Source: Hymenobacter metallicola
GTDB taxonomy: Bacteria; Bacteroidota; Bacteroidia; Cytophagales; Hymenobacteraceae
DNA: 64,000 nt
Direction of reading: 5' to 3'
NCBI RefSeq assembly: GCF_004745645.1
Contig: NZ_SRMB01000001.1
Span: 1,116,001 to 1,180,000, forward strand
In this document: positions 8,377 to 19,700 of the stretch, in pieces
Layout of the letters: each line of letters opens with the position of its first letter
Numbering within the stretch: position 1 is the first letter of the stretch
Made by a program: the position numbers and the translations under genes
Notes under the pieces: generated by a model
What the model was told of the DNA's origin: nothing
Databases searched by the model: none
What the model saw: the letters and a program-made list of their open reading frames with translations, nothing else

Positions 8377-8811
8377 ATGGTCTTGTTTGAAAACCGCTAC
8401 CGTTACCACGATTTGGGCCTGCTACTGCTCCGCGTCGGGATTGGGGTAATGTTCACCATCCACGGCTACCCCAAGCTGATGGGCGGGCCGGCAATGTGGA
8501 CGCAAGTTGGAGGCGTGATGAAAATGGTAGGTATCGACTTTGCTCCCGCAGCCTGGGGGTTGGTGGCGGCCCTGGCCGAAGCCGTGGGCGGGCAGCTGCT
8601 GGCCCTGGGCTTGTTTTTCCGCGTGGCCTGCGCGGTTTTGGTGGGCACTATGCTGATGGCCACCCTGATGCACGTGCTCAGCGGCGACGATTTCAACGCC
8701 TACTCCCACGCCCTGGAATCGGGCATCCTGTTTCTGGGCCTGCTCTTTATCGGTCCGGGCAAATACAGCCTCGACCAGGCCCTGTTTCCGGCCCGCCGCC
8801 GGTTGTACTAA
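8377..8811 (+). CDS. DoxX family membrane protein
   Basis: A 144-residue integral membrane protein with four hydrophobic helices. The DoxX pattern is clear: LLLLRVGIGVMFTIHGYPKL in helix 1, an aromatic amphipathic loop, then WGLVAALAEAVGGQLLALG. DoxX proteins take part in thiol/redox and quinone-linked processes, but the exact role is not known for this one. A near-consensus -7 box (TACTTTGG, 8297-8304) lies 73 bases upstream. The M14 peptidase gene follows after 108 bases with its own TAGCTTCG box at 8888-8895. Confidence 0.88.
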   Translation: MVLFENRYRYHDLGLLLLRVGIGVMFTIHGYPKLMGGPAMWTQVGGVMKMVGIDFAPAAWGLVAALAEAVGGQLLALGLFFRVACAVLVGTMLMATLMHVLSGDDFNAYSHALESGILFLGLLFIGPGKYSLDQALFPARRRLY

Positions 8812-8919
8812 GGCCGGCCGCGGCCCGTTTCGGCGGCCCTCGTAGCCAGACCAAGGCGGAGCACGGGGGTATACGGCATTTTAGCTCTAGCTTCGCGGCT
8901 CTTTGCTACATTCGTCCGC

Positions 8920-10668
8920 ATGCTCGCCTTCCTGCTTTCCGCGCTTCTGACCGTTTCCGCCCCCGCCCCGGATTGGCGCACGCCTTTTGAAAAAGGCAAC
9001 GGCAACACCACCACGACCCACGCCGAGTGCATTGCCTACTACCAGCGCCTCGACGAAGCCTACCCCGAAATCCTCCTGCGCGAAGCCGGTACCACCGATA
9101 TCGGCCAGCCCCTGCACGAAGTAGTGGTGTCATTGGACGGGGATGCCGACCCAGAATCGGTGCGGCGCAAAAACCGGCGGGTGGTCTTTATCCAGAACGG
9201 CATTCACCCCGGGGAGCCCGAGGGCATCGACGCGGCCATGATGCTGGCCCGCGACTACGTGCAGAAAAAGGAGCTGCGCCGGCAGTTGGAAAACGTGACC
9301 CTGGTCATCATCCCGATTTACAACGTGGACGGCTCCTTGGTGCGTAACTCCACCACCCGGGCCAACCAGAACGGCCCCGAGGAGTACGGCTTCCGCGGCA
9401 ACGCCCGCAACCTGGACCTGAACCGCGACTATATCAAGCAGGACTCGCGCAACGCCCGGGCTTTCGCCCAGCTGTTTCAGCGCTGGCAGCCCGATGTGTA
9501 CGTGGACACCCACACCTCCGACGGGGCCGACTACCAGTACACCATGACGCTGATTGCCACCCAGAAGGACAAGCTGCACCCGGTGCTCAGTCAGTACCTG
9601 ACCCAGCGGCTGCAGCCGGCCCTGTACGCGGGCATGGCCAAGCGCAAGTCGCCGATGACGCCCTACGTGGACTTCGAGGGCCGCACCCCCGATGCCCGGG
9701 GCCTGCAGGGCTTTCTGGAAACCCCGCGCTATTCTACCGGCTACACCACCCTGTTCAACACCATCGGGTTTGTCACCGAAACCCACATGCTGAAGGCCTA
9801 CACCCCGCGGGTGCGGGCCCAGTACGACTTTCTGGACCTGCTCGTGCGCTACGTGCACCAGGATGCCGCCGCCCTGGCCCAGGCCCGCGCCGAAGCAGCT
9901 CAGCAGCTGCAACGCCAGACCCAGTTTCCCCTGGCCTGGGCTATTGACACGACGTCAGCGGAGAAAATCAGCTTCCGGGGCTACGAAGGCAAAACCAAAA
10001 CCAGTGAGGTGAGCGGGCAGCCCCGGCTCTGGTACGACCGGAAGGCGCCCTACACCCGCCCGATCAACTACTACAACACCTTCCGGCCCACGGTGAGCGT
10101 GACGCGGCCCGTGGCCTACATCATTCCCCAGGCCTGGGGCGAGGTCGTGGAGCGCCTGCGCCTGAGCAGCGTGCAGCTGCGCCGCCTCACCCGCGACACC
10201 ACCCTGACCACGGAGGTGTACTACATTGCCGACTACAAAACCGGTCAGCGTCCCTACGAAGGGCATTACTTGCACCACCAGGTGGAAGTACGCCCCGAGC
10301 AGCAGCCCCTCACCTTCCGCCGCGGCGACTACGTGGCCTACCTCGACCAGCCCGCCGCCCGCTACCTCGTCGAAACCCTGGAACCTCAGGCCACCGACTC
10401 CTTTTTTGCCTGGGGCTTTTTCGACGGCATCCTGCAGCAGAAAGAGTATTTCTCCGACTACGTGTTTGAAGACGTGGCCGCCGAACTGCTCCAGCGCGAC
10501 CCGGCCCTGCGCCAGCGCCTGCAGAAGCTGCAGAAAGACAACCCCGCCTTTGCCAGCAGCGGCGCCGCCCAGCTCGACTTCATGTACCGCCAGTCGCCGA
10601 ATTACGAAAAGTCGCACCTGCGCTACCCGGTCGTGCGCTGGCAGGGCGGTAAGCTGCCGGTGGAATAA
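8920..10668 (+). CDS. M14 family zinc carboxypeptidase, secreted
   Basis: A 582-residue protein with a short signal peptide (MLAFLLSALLTVSAPA). The zinc site is intact: HPGEPEG (His96, Glu99) and the third ligand His198 in VDTHTSDG. NLDLNRDY is the substrate-binding Asn-Arg stretch, and VTETHMLKAY carries the general-base Glu. After the catalytic domain (to about residue 310) there is a C-terminal half of about 270 residues of mixed strands, usual in Bacteroidota M14 enzymes. Likely role: peptide or peptidoglycan-stem trimming in the periplasm or outside the cell. Confidence 0.9.
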   Translation: MLAFLLSALLTVSAPAPDWRTPFEKGNGNTTTTHAECIAYYQRLDEAYPEILLREAGTTDIGQPLHEVVVSLDGDADPESVRRKNRRVVFIQNGIHPGEPEGIDAAMMLARDYVQKKELRRQLENVTLVIIPIYNVDGSLVRNSTTRANQNGPEEYGFRGNARNLDLNRDYIKQDSRNARAFAQLFQRWQPDVYVDTHTSDGADYQYTMTLIATQKDKLHPVLSQYLTQRLQPALYAGMAKRKSPMTPYVDFEGRTPDARGLQGFLETPRYSTGYTTLFNTIGFVTETHMLKAYTPRVRAQYDFLDLLVRYVHQDAAALAQARAEAAQQLQRQTQFPLAWAIDTTSAEKISFRGYEGKTKTSEVSGQPRLWYDRKAPYTRPINYYNTFRPTVSVTRPVAYIIPQAWGEVVERLRLSSVQLRRLTRDTTLTTEVYYIADYKTGQRPYEGHYLHHQVEVRPEQQPLTFRRGDYVAYLDQPAARYLVETLEPQATDSFFAWGFFDGILQQKEYFSDYVFEDVAAELLQRDPALRQRLQKLQKDNPAFASSGAAQLDFMYRQSPNYEKSHLRYPVVRWQGGKLPVE

Positions 10669-10757
10669 CACCAGTTGGCCGTTGTTGGCTGTCAGTTGCT
10701 ACAAGCAGACACCAGTACGACCGAACAACTGACCACCACTAACGAACTACAAGATTC

Positions 10758-11654
10758 ATGGCCGTTCTCGAACTCGACAATCTTTCCAAGCGCTACGGCG
10801 GCACCACGGCCCTGCGCGGCCTCACGCTGCAGGTCGAGCAGGGCAGCGTCTACGGGCTGTTGGGGCCCAACGGCAGTGGTAAAACCACGACCCTGGGCCT
10901 GGCCCTGGGCGTACTGCGGCCCGACGGTGGCTCGGTGCGCTGGTTTGGCCAGCCTCTCTCCAGCCAAAGCAAGCGGCGGGTGGGCGCTTTGCTCGAAACG
11001 CCCAATTTTTTCCCCTACCTCTCGGCCCGCCAAAACCTGCTGCTGGCCGCCGACGTGAAGCACGCCGACCCGGCCACCGTGGATACGGCCCTGGAGCTGG
11101 CAGGCCTTACCGCCCGCCAACACGATGCCTTCCGGGGTTTTTCCCTGGGCATGAAGCAGCGCCTGGCCCTGGCCTCCACCCTGCTCGGCTCCCCCGAGGT
11201 GCTGGTACTCGACGAGCCCACCAACGGCCTCGACCCCCAGGGTATAGCCGAAGTGCGGGAGCTGATTCAGCGCCTGGCAGCCCAGGGCAAAACTATCCTG
11301 ATTGCCAGTCATCTGCTCGATGAGATTGAGAAGGTCTGCACCCACGTGGCCGTATTGCAGCGCGGGGAGCTGCGCACGGCCGGCCCCGTGCGCGACATCC
11401 TGGCGGCCTCCGACCGGGTAGTGCTGCGCGTGGAAGCGGATTTGAACCCGGCGTCCTTGCTGCACGCCCTGGGCCAGCTGACCTGGGTAAGCGACGTGCG
11501 GCCCGAAACCGGGGGCGGCCACAGTGCCGTGCTAGCCCCGGGCCACACCCCGGCCGAGCTGAACCGGGCCCTGTTTGCCAGCGGCGTCGTGCTGGCGGGC
11601 CTGGAAGTGCGCCACCGCAGCCTTGAAGCCCAATTCCTAGAGCTCACCAAATAG
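10758..11654 (+). CDS. ABC transporter ATP-binding protein
   Basis: A 298-residue ATPase with all motifs: Walker [11 protein letters not shown], signature [11 protein letters not shown], Walker [13 protein letters not shown] and switch His in IASHLL. The C-terminal 80 residues form the extra domain typical of the bacitracin-export/NatA group, which pairs with ABC-2 permeases. It lies 101 bases upstream of the permease gene on the same strand. Substrate unknown. GldA of the gliding apparatus belongs to the same broad group, but no gldF/gldG pair is present and the permease is unlike GldF, so I do not use that name. Confidence 0.92.
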   Translation: MAVLELDNLSKRYGGTTALRGLTLQVEQGSVYGLLGPNGSGKTTTLGLALGVLRPDGGSVRWFGQPLSSQSKRRVGALLETPNFFPYLSARQNLLLAADVKHADPATVDTALELAGLTARQHDAFRGFSLGMKQRLALASTLLGSPEVLVLDEPTNGLDPQGIAEVRELIQRLAAQGKTILIASHLLDEIEKVCTHVAVLQRGELRTAGPVRDILAASDRVVLRVEADLNPASLLHALGQLTWVSDVRPETGGGHSAVLAPGHTPAELNRALFASGVVLAGLEVRHRSLEAQFLELTK

Positions 11655-11660
11655 CAAAAT

Positions 11661-11735
11661 GGAGAGATAGTGAGTTAACGGTGCAGCCGCGCTATACCAC
11701 GCCAGACGAACAACTCGCCAGTTCACCATCTCTCC
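11661..11735. repeat. Small imperfect inverted repeat between ABC genes
   Basis: GGAGAGATAGTGA (11661-11673) is mirrored by TCACCATCTCTCC (11723-11735) with one mismatch. The motif GGTGA-GT-TG belongs to a type of simple intergenic repeat that also seems to occur near 43869 (GGTGGAGAGTGGGAAAGTGG). It fills the spacer between the ATPase and permease genes, which supports the internal ATG of the permease. Confidence 0.45.
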
Positions 11736-11755
11736 CTTGCACAACTTTACCATCT

Positions 11756-12520
11756 ATGCTTCTTCGCGCCGAACTTCGTAAGATTCTGCCCTACCGGACG
11801 GTATGGGTCATTCTGCTGCTTTTCGTAGGGCTTCTGGCTGGTTTTGTGTCGGTGGGCAGCAACGTGCAGATCAACGGCCAGCAGCTGGGCAATACGCTCT
11901 ACGCCTTTCCCGAGCTCTGGCCCCGACTGGCGTACGTGGCCAGCTACTTTAATCTGTTGCTGGGCATTCTGCTCATCATTCTCATCACCGACGAATTCCA
12001 GTTCCGCACCTTCCGCCAGCAGGTCATTGATGGCAGCTCGGCGGCGGGCCTGGTGCAAGGAAAACTGGCGGTATCGGCACTACTGGCCGTTTTCGGGACG
12101 CTGGCGGTGCTGGCCGTCGGGTTGTTCTTTGGCCTGACCCGCTCCCCGGAAACCTTCGGCCGGTCTTCCGAAACCATCGGCGCCGTGCCCCTCTACGGCA
12201 TCCAGGCGCTGGGGTACCTGGCGCTGGCGGCCCTGCTGGGCTTTCTGCTGCGCAAAGCGGGTCCCGCGTTTCTGGCCTTTCTGCTCTACGCCTGGCTGGT
12301 AGAGCCCCTGCTGCGCTTCGCCACCCCCGACCACATCGACCGGTATTTTCCCGTCAAGATTTTCGACAGCCTGACCCCGACGCCCGGCCAGGAATTGCTC
12401 AGCACCGTAACGGGCCCCTCCACCGCCCTGCTTCCCCCCCAGGCCGCCCCCATTGCCCTGGCCTATATTGCCGGGCTGTGGCTGCTGAGCTACCTGCTGA
12501 TTCGCAGCCGGGATTTATAG
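11756..12520 (+). CDS. ABC-2 type transporter permease
   Basis: A 254-residue membrane protein with six predicted helices (first: VWVILLLFVGLLAGFVSVG; last: IALAYIAGLWLLSYLLI). Start at ATG 11756 (MLLRAELRKILPYRT) fits the ABC-2 pattern of a short cytoplasmic helix before the first membrane span; the longer frame from 11681 runs through the intergenic repeat. Partner of the ATPase encoded just upstream; together they form an exporter of unknown substrate. A strong bidirectional terminator follows. Confidence 0.88.
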   Translation: MLLRAELRKILPYRTVWVILLLFVGLLAGFVSVGSNVQINGQQLGNTLYAFPELWPRLAYVASYFNLLLGILLIILITDEFQFRTFRQQVIDGSSAAGLVQGKLAVSALLAVFGTLAVLAVGLFFGLTRSPETFGRSSETIGAVPLYGIQALGYLALAALLGFLLRKAGPAFLAFLLYAWLVEPLLRFATPDHIDRYFPVKIFDSLTPTPGQELLSTVTGPSTALLPPQAAPIALAYIAGLWLLSYLLIRSRDL

Positions 12521-12546
12521 TTGCAGCCGTTTGCCGTTGCCACCGA

Positions 12547-12579
12547 AAAAGGGCCTCAACGAATGGTTGAGGCCCTTTT
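12547..12579. terminator. Bidirectional terminator between convergent genes
   Basis: AAAAGGGCCTCAAC (12547-12560) pairs perfectly with GTTGAGGCCCTTTT (12566-12579) around GAATG. It serves the ABC permease gene on the plus strand and the 12601-13395 gene on the minus strand. Confidence 0.88.
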
Positions 12580-12600
12580 CACTTTAGGATACTGACTTTG

Positions 12601-13395
12601 TTACTTGGCTTCCTTCTGCAGGGAGTTGGCGTAGTTCACAATGGAGGCCAGTTCCCGCGGGTCCATAAAGTCCAGCTTGTTGCCCTTGGCATACTGCTCG
12701 ATTTGCTTGGCCTGCTGCCGGAAAATGGCCAGCAGGTCTTTTTTGGGGTTGCGCAGTGGCAGTACATTGCCGTTGGGCAAGCCCAGGTAAAACACATCTT
12801 TCATCGTCCGGTAGCGGCTCATGGAAGGAACCCCGTACCCGCCGTAGCCATAGCCGTACCCGGGGCCGTACATGGGCCCGTTGTTTATCGTGCGCTCGAC
12901 CAGCACCTCGCGCCGCAGCAGGACGCTGGGCCCTCCGCTGAGCTGCTCGAAAAACGCCGGCGACTTGAAGTCGCTGTAATCCTTGTCGTGGTTCCAGCGG
13001 TAGGTCCGAAATACCCGCACCTGGCTGGTATCGACCCGCTCGCGCCGGGGCCGGGGCACGCTGTAATAAGGATTGCCGTAGTAATAGCCCGCGCGGGTGT
13101 CGAAGAAGTCCTCGTAGTTGCGCCGGTCTTCTTTCTGCCCTTTCACGGCAAAGCTCTGCACGGCCACGGCCGAGAGCGTACTCACGGTATTGTCGGGCAT
13201 GGTGAGGCGAATCACGTCCTCGTTGCGGTGCAGCACCAAGGGGCCTTGGATCGTATCGCCGGAGGTGAGCAGCACGGTGCTTCCCGCAAACTGCTGGCTG
13301 AAGGCAACGTTCTGCTGGGCTACGGCAGCCGTACTGCCCCCGAAGCTGAGGATGGCCGCTAAAGCGACGCTAAAGGAGGAACGCAGTGTTTTCAT
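12601..13395 (-). CDS. Hypothetical secreted protein with Gly/Tyr-rich loop
   Basis: A 264-residue protein of unknown function. A signal peptide is clear (MKTLRSSFSVALAAILSFGG, cut near AVAQ). The first part reads VLLTSGDTIQGPLVL and LTMPDNTVSTLSAVAVQSF, a beta-rich pattern. A low-complexity stretch with alternating Gly and Tyr (GPGYGYGYGGYG) sits near residue 183, and the C-terminal 40 residues are helical and charged. No catalytic motif was seen. Likely a periplasmic or surface protein. No operon partner. Confidence 0.72.
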   Translation of the reverse strand: MKTLRSSFSVALAAILSFGGSTAAVAQQNVAFSQQFAGSTVLLTSGDTIQGPLVLHRNEDVIRLTMPDNTVSTLSAVAVQSFAVKGQKEDRRNYEDFFDTRAGYYYGNPYYSVPRPRRERVDTSQVRVFRTYRWNHDKDYSDFKSPAFFEQLSGGPSVLLRREVLVERTINNGPMYGPGYGYGYGGYGVPSMSRYRTMKDVFYLGLPNGNVLPLRNPKKDLLAIFRQQAKQIEQYAKGNKLDFMDPRELASIVNYANSLQKEAK

Positions 13396-13463
13396 AGCGA
13401 AAGAAAGGTAGCCTAAAAATCAAGCTTTTGCTTACGCAGATGCCGTTTTTTGTTGGTAAGAAT

Positions 13464-13486
13464 CCCTGGCCACACACCAGCCAGGG
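13464..13486. repeat. Small hairpin, 7-bp stem
   Basis: CCCTGGC (13464-13470) pairs with GCCAGGG (13480-13486). It lies in the 305-base gap between the giant protein's gene and the Gly/Tyr-rich protein's gene. Apart from this hairpin and the terminator at 13640 I see nothing else in that gap. Confidence 0.4.
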
Positions 13487-13639
13487 GCTCCTTTGTGCTG
13501 TAACTACACCTACCCGCCGCAGGTTCACGCCCTGCTCGTTTCTGTACCACGCTAGCCAGACCAAGGCATAGCCCACGGCTCGGCTTGACCGATTGAGCCT
13601 TAAGCTGTTCTCTTGGCAGGGGGCGCTACGCCCCAAAGC

Positions 13640-13683
13640 AGCAAATGCCCGGCTACCTCCGAAGAGCCAACCGGGCATTTGCT
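13640..13683. terminator. Terminator behind the giant T9SS protein gene
   Basis: AGCAAATGCCCGG (13640-13652) and CCGGGCATTTGCT (13671-13683) form a perfect 13-bp stem with an 18-base loop, 18 bases beyond the minus-strand stop codon. Confidence 0.7.
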
Positions 13684-13700
13684 GGTAAGCTTCTAGGAGT

Positions 13701-16700
13701 TTACTCTACTACCAGCCGCTGCGTCAGGCCACTACTACGCACCACGTAGACGCCCGCCGGTAAGCCCGCGGGCAGCGTTAGCAAGGCGCGGCCATCGGCG
13801 TCGGCCCGCGCCGAGGCAACCTGACGGCCAAGGGCATCGAGCACCTCCACGGGCGCCGCGCTCCGAATACCCGTCACGGTCACGGCAGAATGGGCCGGGT
13901 TCGGATAGAGCTGCTGCGCCGAGCCGCTGGCGGGCTGCACCGTGCGCACCGGCGACAGGCTGCTACTACCGTCGTGGTCGAACTGGCGCAACCGATAGTA
14001 GAGCACGGCGGCCGGGCGCGGGTACTCGGCGTCCAGGAAGTCGTAGGCCGTTGGGCTGGCCGTGGTTCCCTGCGCGCCCACGGTCCCGATACGCGCAAAG
14101 GTTTGCCCGTCGGTGCTGCGCTCCACCTCAAAGCGGGCACTGTTCTTTTCCGAGGCCGTCCGCCAGGTCAGGGCAATACCATCGGGGCGCTGGCGGGCCG
14201 TGAAGGCAGTTAACTCCACGGGCAGCGGCGTGGCGCTATTGGTGAGGAAAAATTCGGAGAAATGATCGGGCACCGCTACCTGGGCCATAAACCAGGGCAC
14301 GTCGTTGCCGGGGGTGCTGGCCGAAGCGGGTAAGCTCCGGAATTCGCCCCGCCCAAAATCGTTGTTATCCAGCCGGCAATCCTCGTTGGCACCACTGTAC
14401 TGCGTAACCCGCAAGGACGCATAGGTCGTGGCGGCATCCGCGGCCTGCAAACGGCTCATCTCGCTGGTCAGGCCGAAGAAGCGCATGTTGATGGTTTGCC
14501 CCGGGAAAGAGCCCCCGCTGGCCGTAAGCCGGAAGTTGCGGTCCAGGTACTTATTGCCCCGCCCATCGGCCCGCACGGGGCTTGCAGGGCCCGTCACCTG
14601 AAAATTGACCTGTACCGTGCCCAAGGCGGCGCGGGTATCCTGCAGCGCGGCCACCACCTGGCCGTTGTCGGCCAGCAGGTAGTGCCACTGCCCGTCGCCG
14701 GTGGCCGTGTAGGCCGTGGTCGTAGGACAGGTGCTGGTGGTGCCGTCGTAGAGCTTTAGCACCGTCAGGGCCGTGGTGCTGGTGCTGGAAGCGGCTCCCG
14801 TCGTTACCACCACCGGGCTGCTACCCGCCGGAAGACTGGCGGGCACCGTCGCCGTAATCGAGGTGGACGAGTTGACCACCACTCCCACCGCCGGCACTCC
14901 CCCGATGCGGACGCTACTGCCCGGCGCAAACCCAGTGCCGCGAATGGTTATTGGCATCCCGGCCAGCTCGGCGCTGGAGCTCAGGGCCGTAACCGACAAG
15001 GGCATTGCCTGGTTCAGGCGGACACTCACGGCCGAGCTGCCCGAGTTGGCGGTCAGCACATCCAGGTCACCGTCGCCGTCGATGTCGCCCAAGGCAGTCA
15101 TAACCGGGCTGGTGCCGACACTGATACTGGCACTAACGGCAGGAACCGTGAAGTTGGCGCTGCCGTCGTTGACGTGTACGCTAACGGTATTACCGGCAAA
15201 GTTGGTAGTCAGCAGGTCCAGGTCACCATCGGCATCCACGTCGCCCAGGGCCACATGGCGCGGACTGTTACCCACGCTCAGGGTAGCATTGGTCGCCGGA
15301 CCCACAAAATAGCCGTTGCCGGCGTTGAGGCGGACGCTCACGTTGTTGGAGCCCGAGTTGGCAGTCAGCAGGTCCAGGTCACCGTCGGCATCCACGTCGC
15401 CGACTGCCAGGCCGGTGGGGGTAGTTCCCACATATACCCGCTGCCCGCTGCTGCTGAAGATACCGGCTCCGTTGTTGAGGCAGACGAACACGGCTTGGTC
15501 ATTGGAGCCGACCACCAGCAAGTCCAGGTCACCGTCGCCGTCGATGTCGCCCAGGGTGGTTTCCTGCAGATAATAGCCCAAGTAAAGGTCCGTATTGCTC
15601 GGGCCGTTGAAGATGCCGCTGCCGTTGTTGAAACGCACGCTGACCGTGTTGCCGTAGTAGTTCGACGCGGCCAGGTCCAGGTCACCGTCACCGTCGACGT
15701 CGCCCAGGGCCACGGAGCGAGGACCAGAGCCCACGTACACTTCCGAATTGGAGGCGGGAGCGGCAAAGCCACCGGCCCCATTGTTGAGCCGGACGCTGAT
15801 CGTGTTGTTATCCGAGTTGGCCGTGAGCAGGTCCAGGTCGCCGTCGCCGTCCACGTCCCCGGTGACCACGCTGGCAGAATTGTAGCCGACTCCAACCGTA
15901 GCCCCCGTAGCGGGCGGCGCGAAGACCCCGCTGCCGTTGTTGAGCCGCACAGTTACCACCTGGGTGGTCGAATTGGTCGTCAGTACATCCAGGTCGCCGT
16001 CGCCGTCCACATCGGCCGTAGCCACGCTGCTGGGCGCGGCGCCTACGCCGGGTTCCGCGTTGGTGGCCGGAGCCTGGAAATTTCCGCCCCCCGTACCGGC
16101 GGTACCGGTCGTGAACTGGTACACCCGTTTGGAGGCCGGTAGCCCGCCCGCATTTTGCACCCCATTGGGTAGAGTTACGCGGACTACCTCACCGGGCTTA
16201 AACGAAGTAGTGGGCGTATTGGCCGCGGCGGCAAAGCTGAGCGTGCTGCCGCTCAGCGTCACGCTCCCGGCCTTCCGCCCACCGGCCTGGGCCGAGAATA
16301 CGTGAATAGCCGAGCCGGGAGGTGTAGCCGTTATGGGCTCACTGAAGGTAAGGGCCACGCTGGAGTTGGTCAACGGCGCCGAACGGGCGTTAACGCCGGG
16401 GTTGAGGCTGAGCGGACTTAGCAGGGCGGTGAAGGCCGTGGTGCTCACTGGGCCGGCGGCAGTACTTGCCGTTATCAGGTTGGTGGGCCCGGCGCCGGCG
16501 GGCAGCACGAAGCTGATAGTAGACGCCGTATTAGCGACAATAGGCGTACTAACCCCATTCACCACCAGGTTGCTGGCCCCGCTGAGCAGGTAGTTACTGA
16601 GCGTAACGGTGGTACCGGCAACCCCGCTAGCGGGCGACACCCAGCCAATATGGGGCTTGGTAATATCCAGAGCCCCCAGAAAATTGACGCTGGTAGAGGC

Positions 16701-19700
16701 CGGATTCGTTATCGTCAGGTTGCTAAACGTAGCCGCCGGAGTCACGAATCCCCCAACGTACACGAAGTTACCGCTCAGGGCCAGGCTGGCGCCCAGGTCA
16801 TTATTATTGCCCCCACCGAATGTAGCCCATTCGAAAACCCCGGCACTGGTGTTGTCGGTGTAGCGCGCCACCACCACGTCCTGGCTGTAGGCCGTGCCCC
16901 CATAAGCTGGCGTTTCGCCAAAGCGGATGGGCTTGCTACCGTCGTTGACAACCGCGCCCGTTACGTACACGGCAGTGCCGCTTACCGCAATGCTGGTCCC
17001 CTTGTCGAACTGTTCGCCCCCACCCGCTTGGGCCCAGTTCAGGGCCACGCTGCTGGTGTTGTCGGTGTAGCGGGCCACCAGAATATCCGAGTAATAAGCG
17101 TTGGTGCCAAAGCCAGGCAGGGCGGCGCCGCCAAAGCGCACGGCGTTGGCATCGGCGGCATTGTTGCTGAACGAGCCGGTCAGGTACAGGGCGTTGCCGC
17201 TGGCGGCAATACCGGCGCCCTGATCCGCGCCGACTCCCCCACCCACGGTGGCCCAGCTCAGCGCCGCGCTGGTTGTGTTATCGGTGTAGCGGGCTAGCAG
17301 CACGTCGTTGCTGGCGGTAGCGCTGGCGCCGGCCAGGGTGGTGGAGCCAAAGCGCACGGCATTAGCATCGGCGCTGTTGTTATACACTGTACCGCTCACG
17401 TATACCGCCGGGCCGCTGACGGCTATGCCAGCCCCAACATCGGCACCCGTGCCGCCACCGACCCGGGCCCAGTTCAGGGCCGCGCTACTGGTGTTGTCGG
17501 TATAGCGGGCCACCAGCACATCTTCGCCGGATGTGCCACTAGCCCCCGCTACGGCCGTCGTACCGAAGCGCACGGCGTTGGCATCGGTAGTGGTATTGGT
17601 AATAGAGCCGGTCAGGTACACGGCCGGGCCGCTGACGGCTATGCCCGTGCCCTTGTCCAGGCCCGTGCCGCCGCCGGCCCGGGCCCAGTTGAAGGTCACA
17701 GCAGTACCATTGTCGGTGTAGCGGGCCACCAGCACATCTTCGCTGGCAACGGTACTGGCGCCGGCCAGGGCGGTGGAGCCAAAGCGCACGGCATTGGCAT
17801 CGGCGCTGTTGTTATACACTGTACCGGTCACGTATACCGCCGGGCCGCTAACGGCTATGCCGGTACTGCCGTCGGCGCCGGTTCCCCCGGCCGCTACGGC
17901 CCAGGCCCAGGTGCTGGTGCCGGGCACCCACTTGGCCACAAACAGGTCGTTGCCGCCCACACTGCCCAGGGTGGTAGCCCCAAAAGCTACCTCGCCCGAG
18001 AAAGTGCCGGTTACAAATACGTTACCACTGGCATCGACAGCCGTACCGGTCGTCGTGCTGGTGCCGCCGTGGCTGCTGCCTTTTATGGTTTGCCAGCTTC
18101 CGCTGGCAGTGGCATCCAGCAGGTTGCCCACCACGGCCCGGTTGGTAGCCTCCCGGCCGCCCATTAGCGGGGAGCCAGTAGCCGTACCGAAGGCGGCCGA
18201 GGCACTAGCCGTATAGCCACCCACCGACAGGCTGGTGCCGCTCACGGCAATACCACCGCCTTCATCGGCGCCGGCGCCCCCGCCGGTTCGGGCCCAGCTG
18301 AAGGTACCGCTGTTGGCATAGCGGGCCACCAGCAGGTCTTTGCTCAACGTGGTGCTGGCTCCAACAACATTAACAGCGTTGAAACGCACGGTATTGGCAT
18401 TGGCAACCGTGTTGGTGGTGTAGCCGGTCAGGTAAGCCGCCGTGCTGTTGGCAACTACGCCCAGCCCCCGGTCTTCGCCCGTGCCCCCGCCCGCCCGGGC
18501 CCAGCCAAAGGCCCCGGCGTCGGTGTAGCGGGCCAGCAGCACGTCGGCGCTGGCCGTGGCACTGGCGCCGGCCACGGCCGTGCCATTAAAACGGACGACA
18601 TGGGCATCGGCCGCATTATTGTAGATCGAACCCGTAACGTACACGTTGGCTCCGTTCACGGTTATGCCCTGGCCAATGTCTTCCCCGGTGCCACCCCCTA
18701 CCCGCGCCCAGCCGAAAACGCCGGCATCGGTATAGCGAGCTACTACCATATCGGACGAGCCGGTAGCACTGGCTCCCGGCACGGCCGTGGTGCCAAAGCG
18801 CACGGCGCTGGCATCCGCCGCGTTATTGGAAATGATGCCCGTAATGTAGACCGAACTCCCACTCGCCGCTACCCCGTAGCCTTCGTCCCGGCCGCTTCCC
18901 CCGGCCGTCTGCGCCCAGGCATAATTGCCTGCAGTACCCATATCGTTATACCGAAACAGGATTATATTGCTCTGCGAACCGTAATAATAATCGGTGTGGC
19001 AGCCTCTGAATGCCTGACAGTGCTCGGAGGTAGACGTATAGGGTAAAACTTGACGACCGATAACGTAGACAGCATTTCCGTTCACGGCTATCCCTTTTCC
19101 GCCTTGGGACGCGGAGCTGCTCTGCACCCATTTCACGGTTGCCGAGGTGCCATTATCGGTGTAGCAGGCTACGACCATGTTATGATACAGGTAGTCGGTC
19201 CCGTAAAAGCTTGAGTGCGTGGAGCCGTAGGAGTACGAGTTGGCAGAACTATACACGCTTATTCCCCCGAAACTGGCCTGCGGGCTGCTGGGCATGGTGC
19301 CGTAGCCAGAGGAGTAGTAAAATTCATTGATGGCGCCGGTCAGGTACACATTCGTGCCGCTCACGGCAATGCCGTTGCCTTTGTCGTCGTATTGGCCGCC
19401 GCCACTCTGGGCCCAGGCCCAGGAGTTGGTAGCGGGCATCCACTTGGCCACAAATACGTCGGTGCCGCCCGCACTCGTGAGCATAGTGGTGCCAAAAGCA
19501 ACTTGCCCGCTGAAATAGCCGGTCACAAACACATTGCCGCTGGCGTCGACGGCCGTACCGGTCGTCGTGCTGGTGCCCGAGCCCCCGGCCTGCATCGGAT
19601 TACCGGCCTGGGCCAGCTGCCAAGCGGGTCCCTGGGCCAGCCCCAGGCCCGGCCGCAGCACCATCAGCATCAGAAGCGCCACGTAGCGCCAAAGCCGGCA

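Noticed and set aside
10758..12520. Gliding-motility GldA/GldF pair
   Set aside because: The ATPase is of the same broad group, but no GldG is present and the permease has no GldF-specific feature, so a generic ABC exporter is the safe call.
13370..13678. 102-residue minus-strand frame upstream of the Gly/Tyr-rich protein
   Set aside because: It overlaps the start of that gene and the terminator of the giant gene, with no motif or signal.
16680..19600. CRISPR-like array in the region of regular DNA repeats
   Set aside because: The repeats are in frame within one long coding sequence and code SBBP protein repeats; spacers are not unique.
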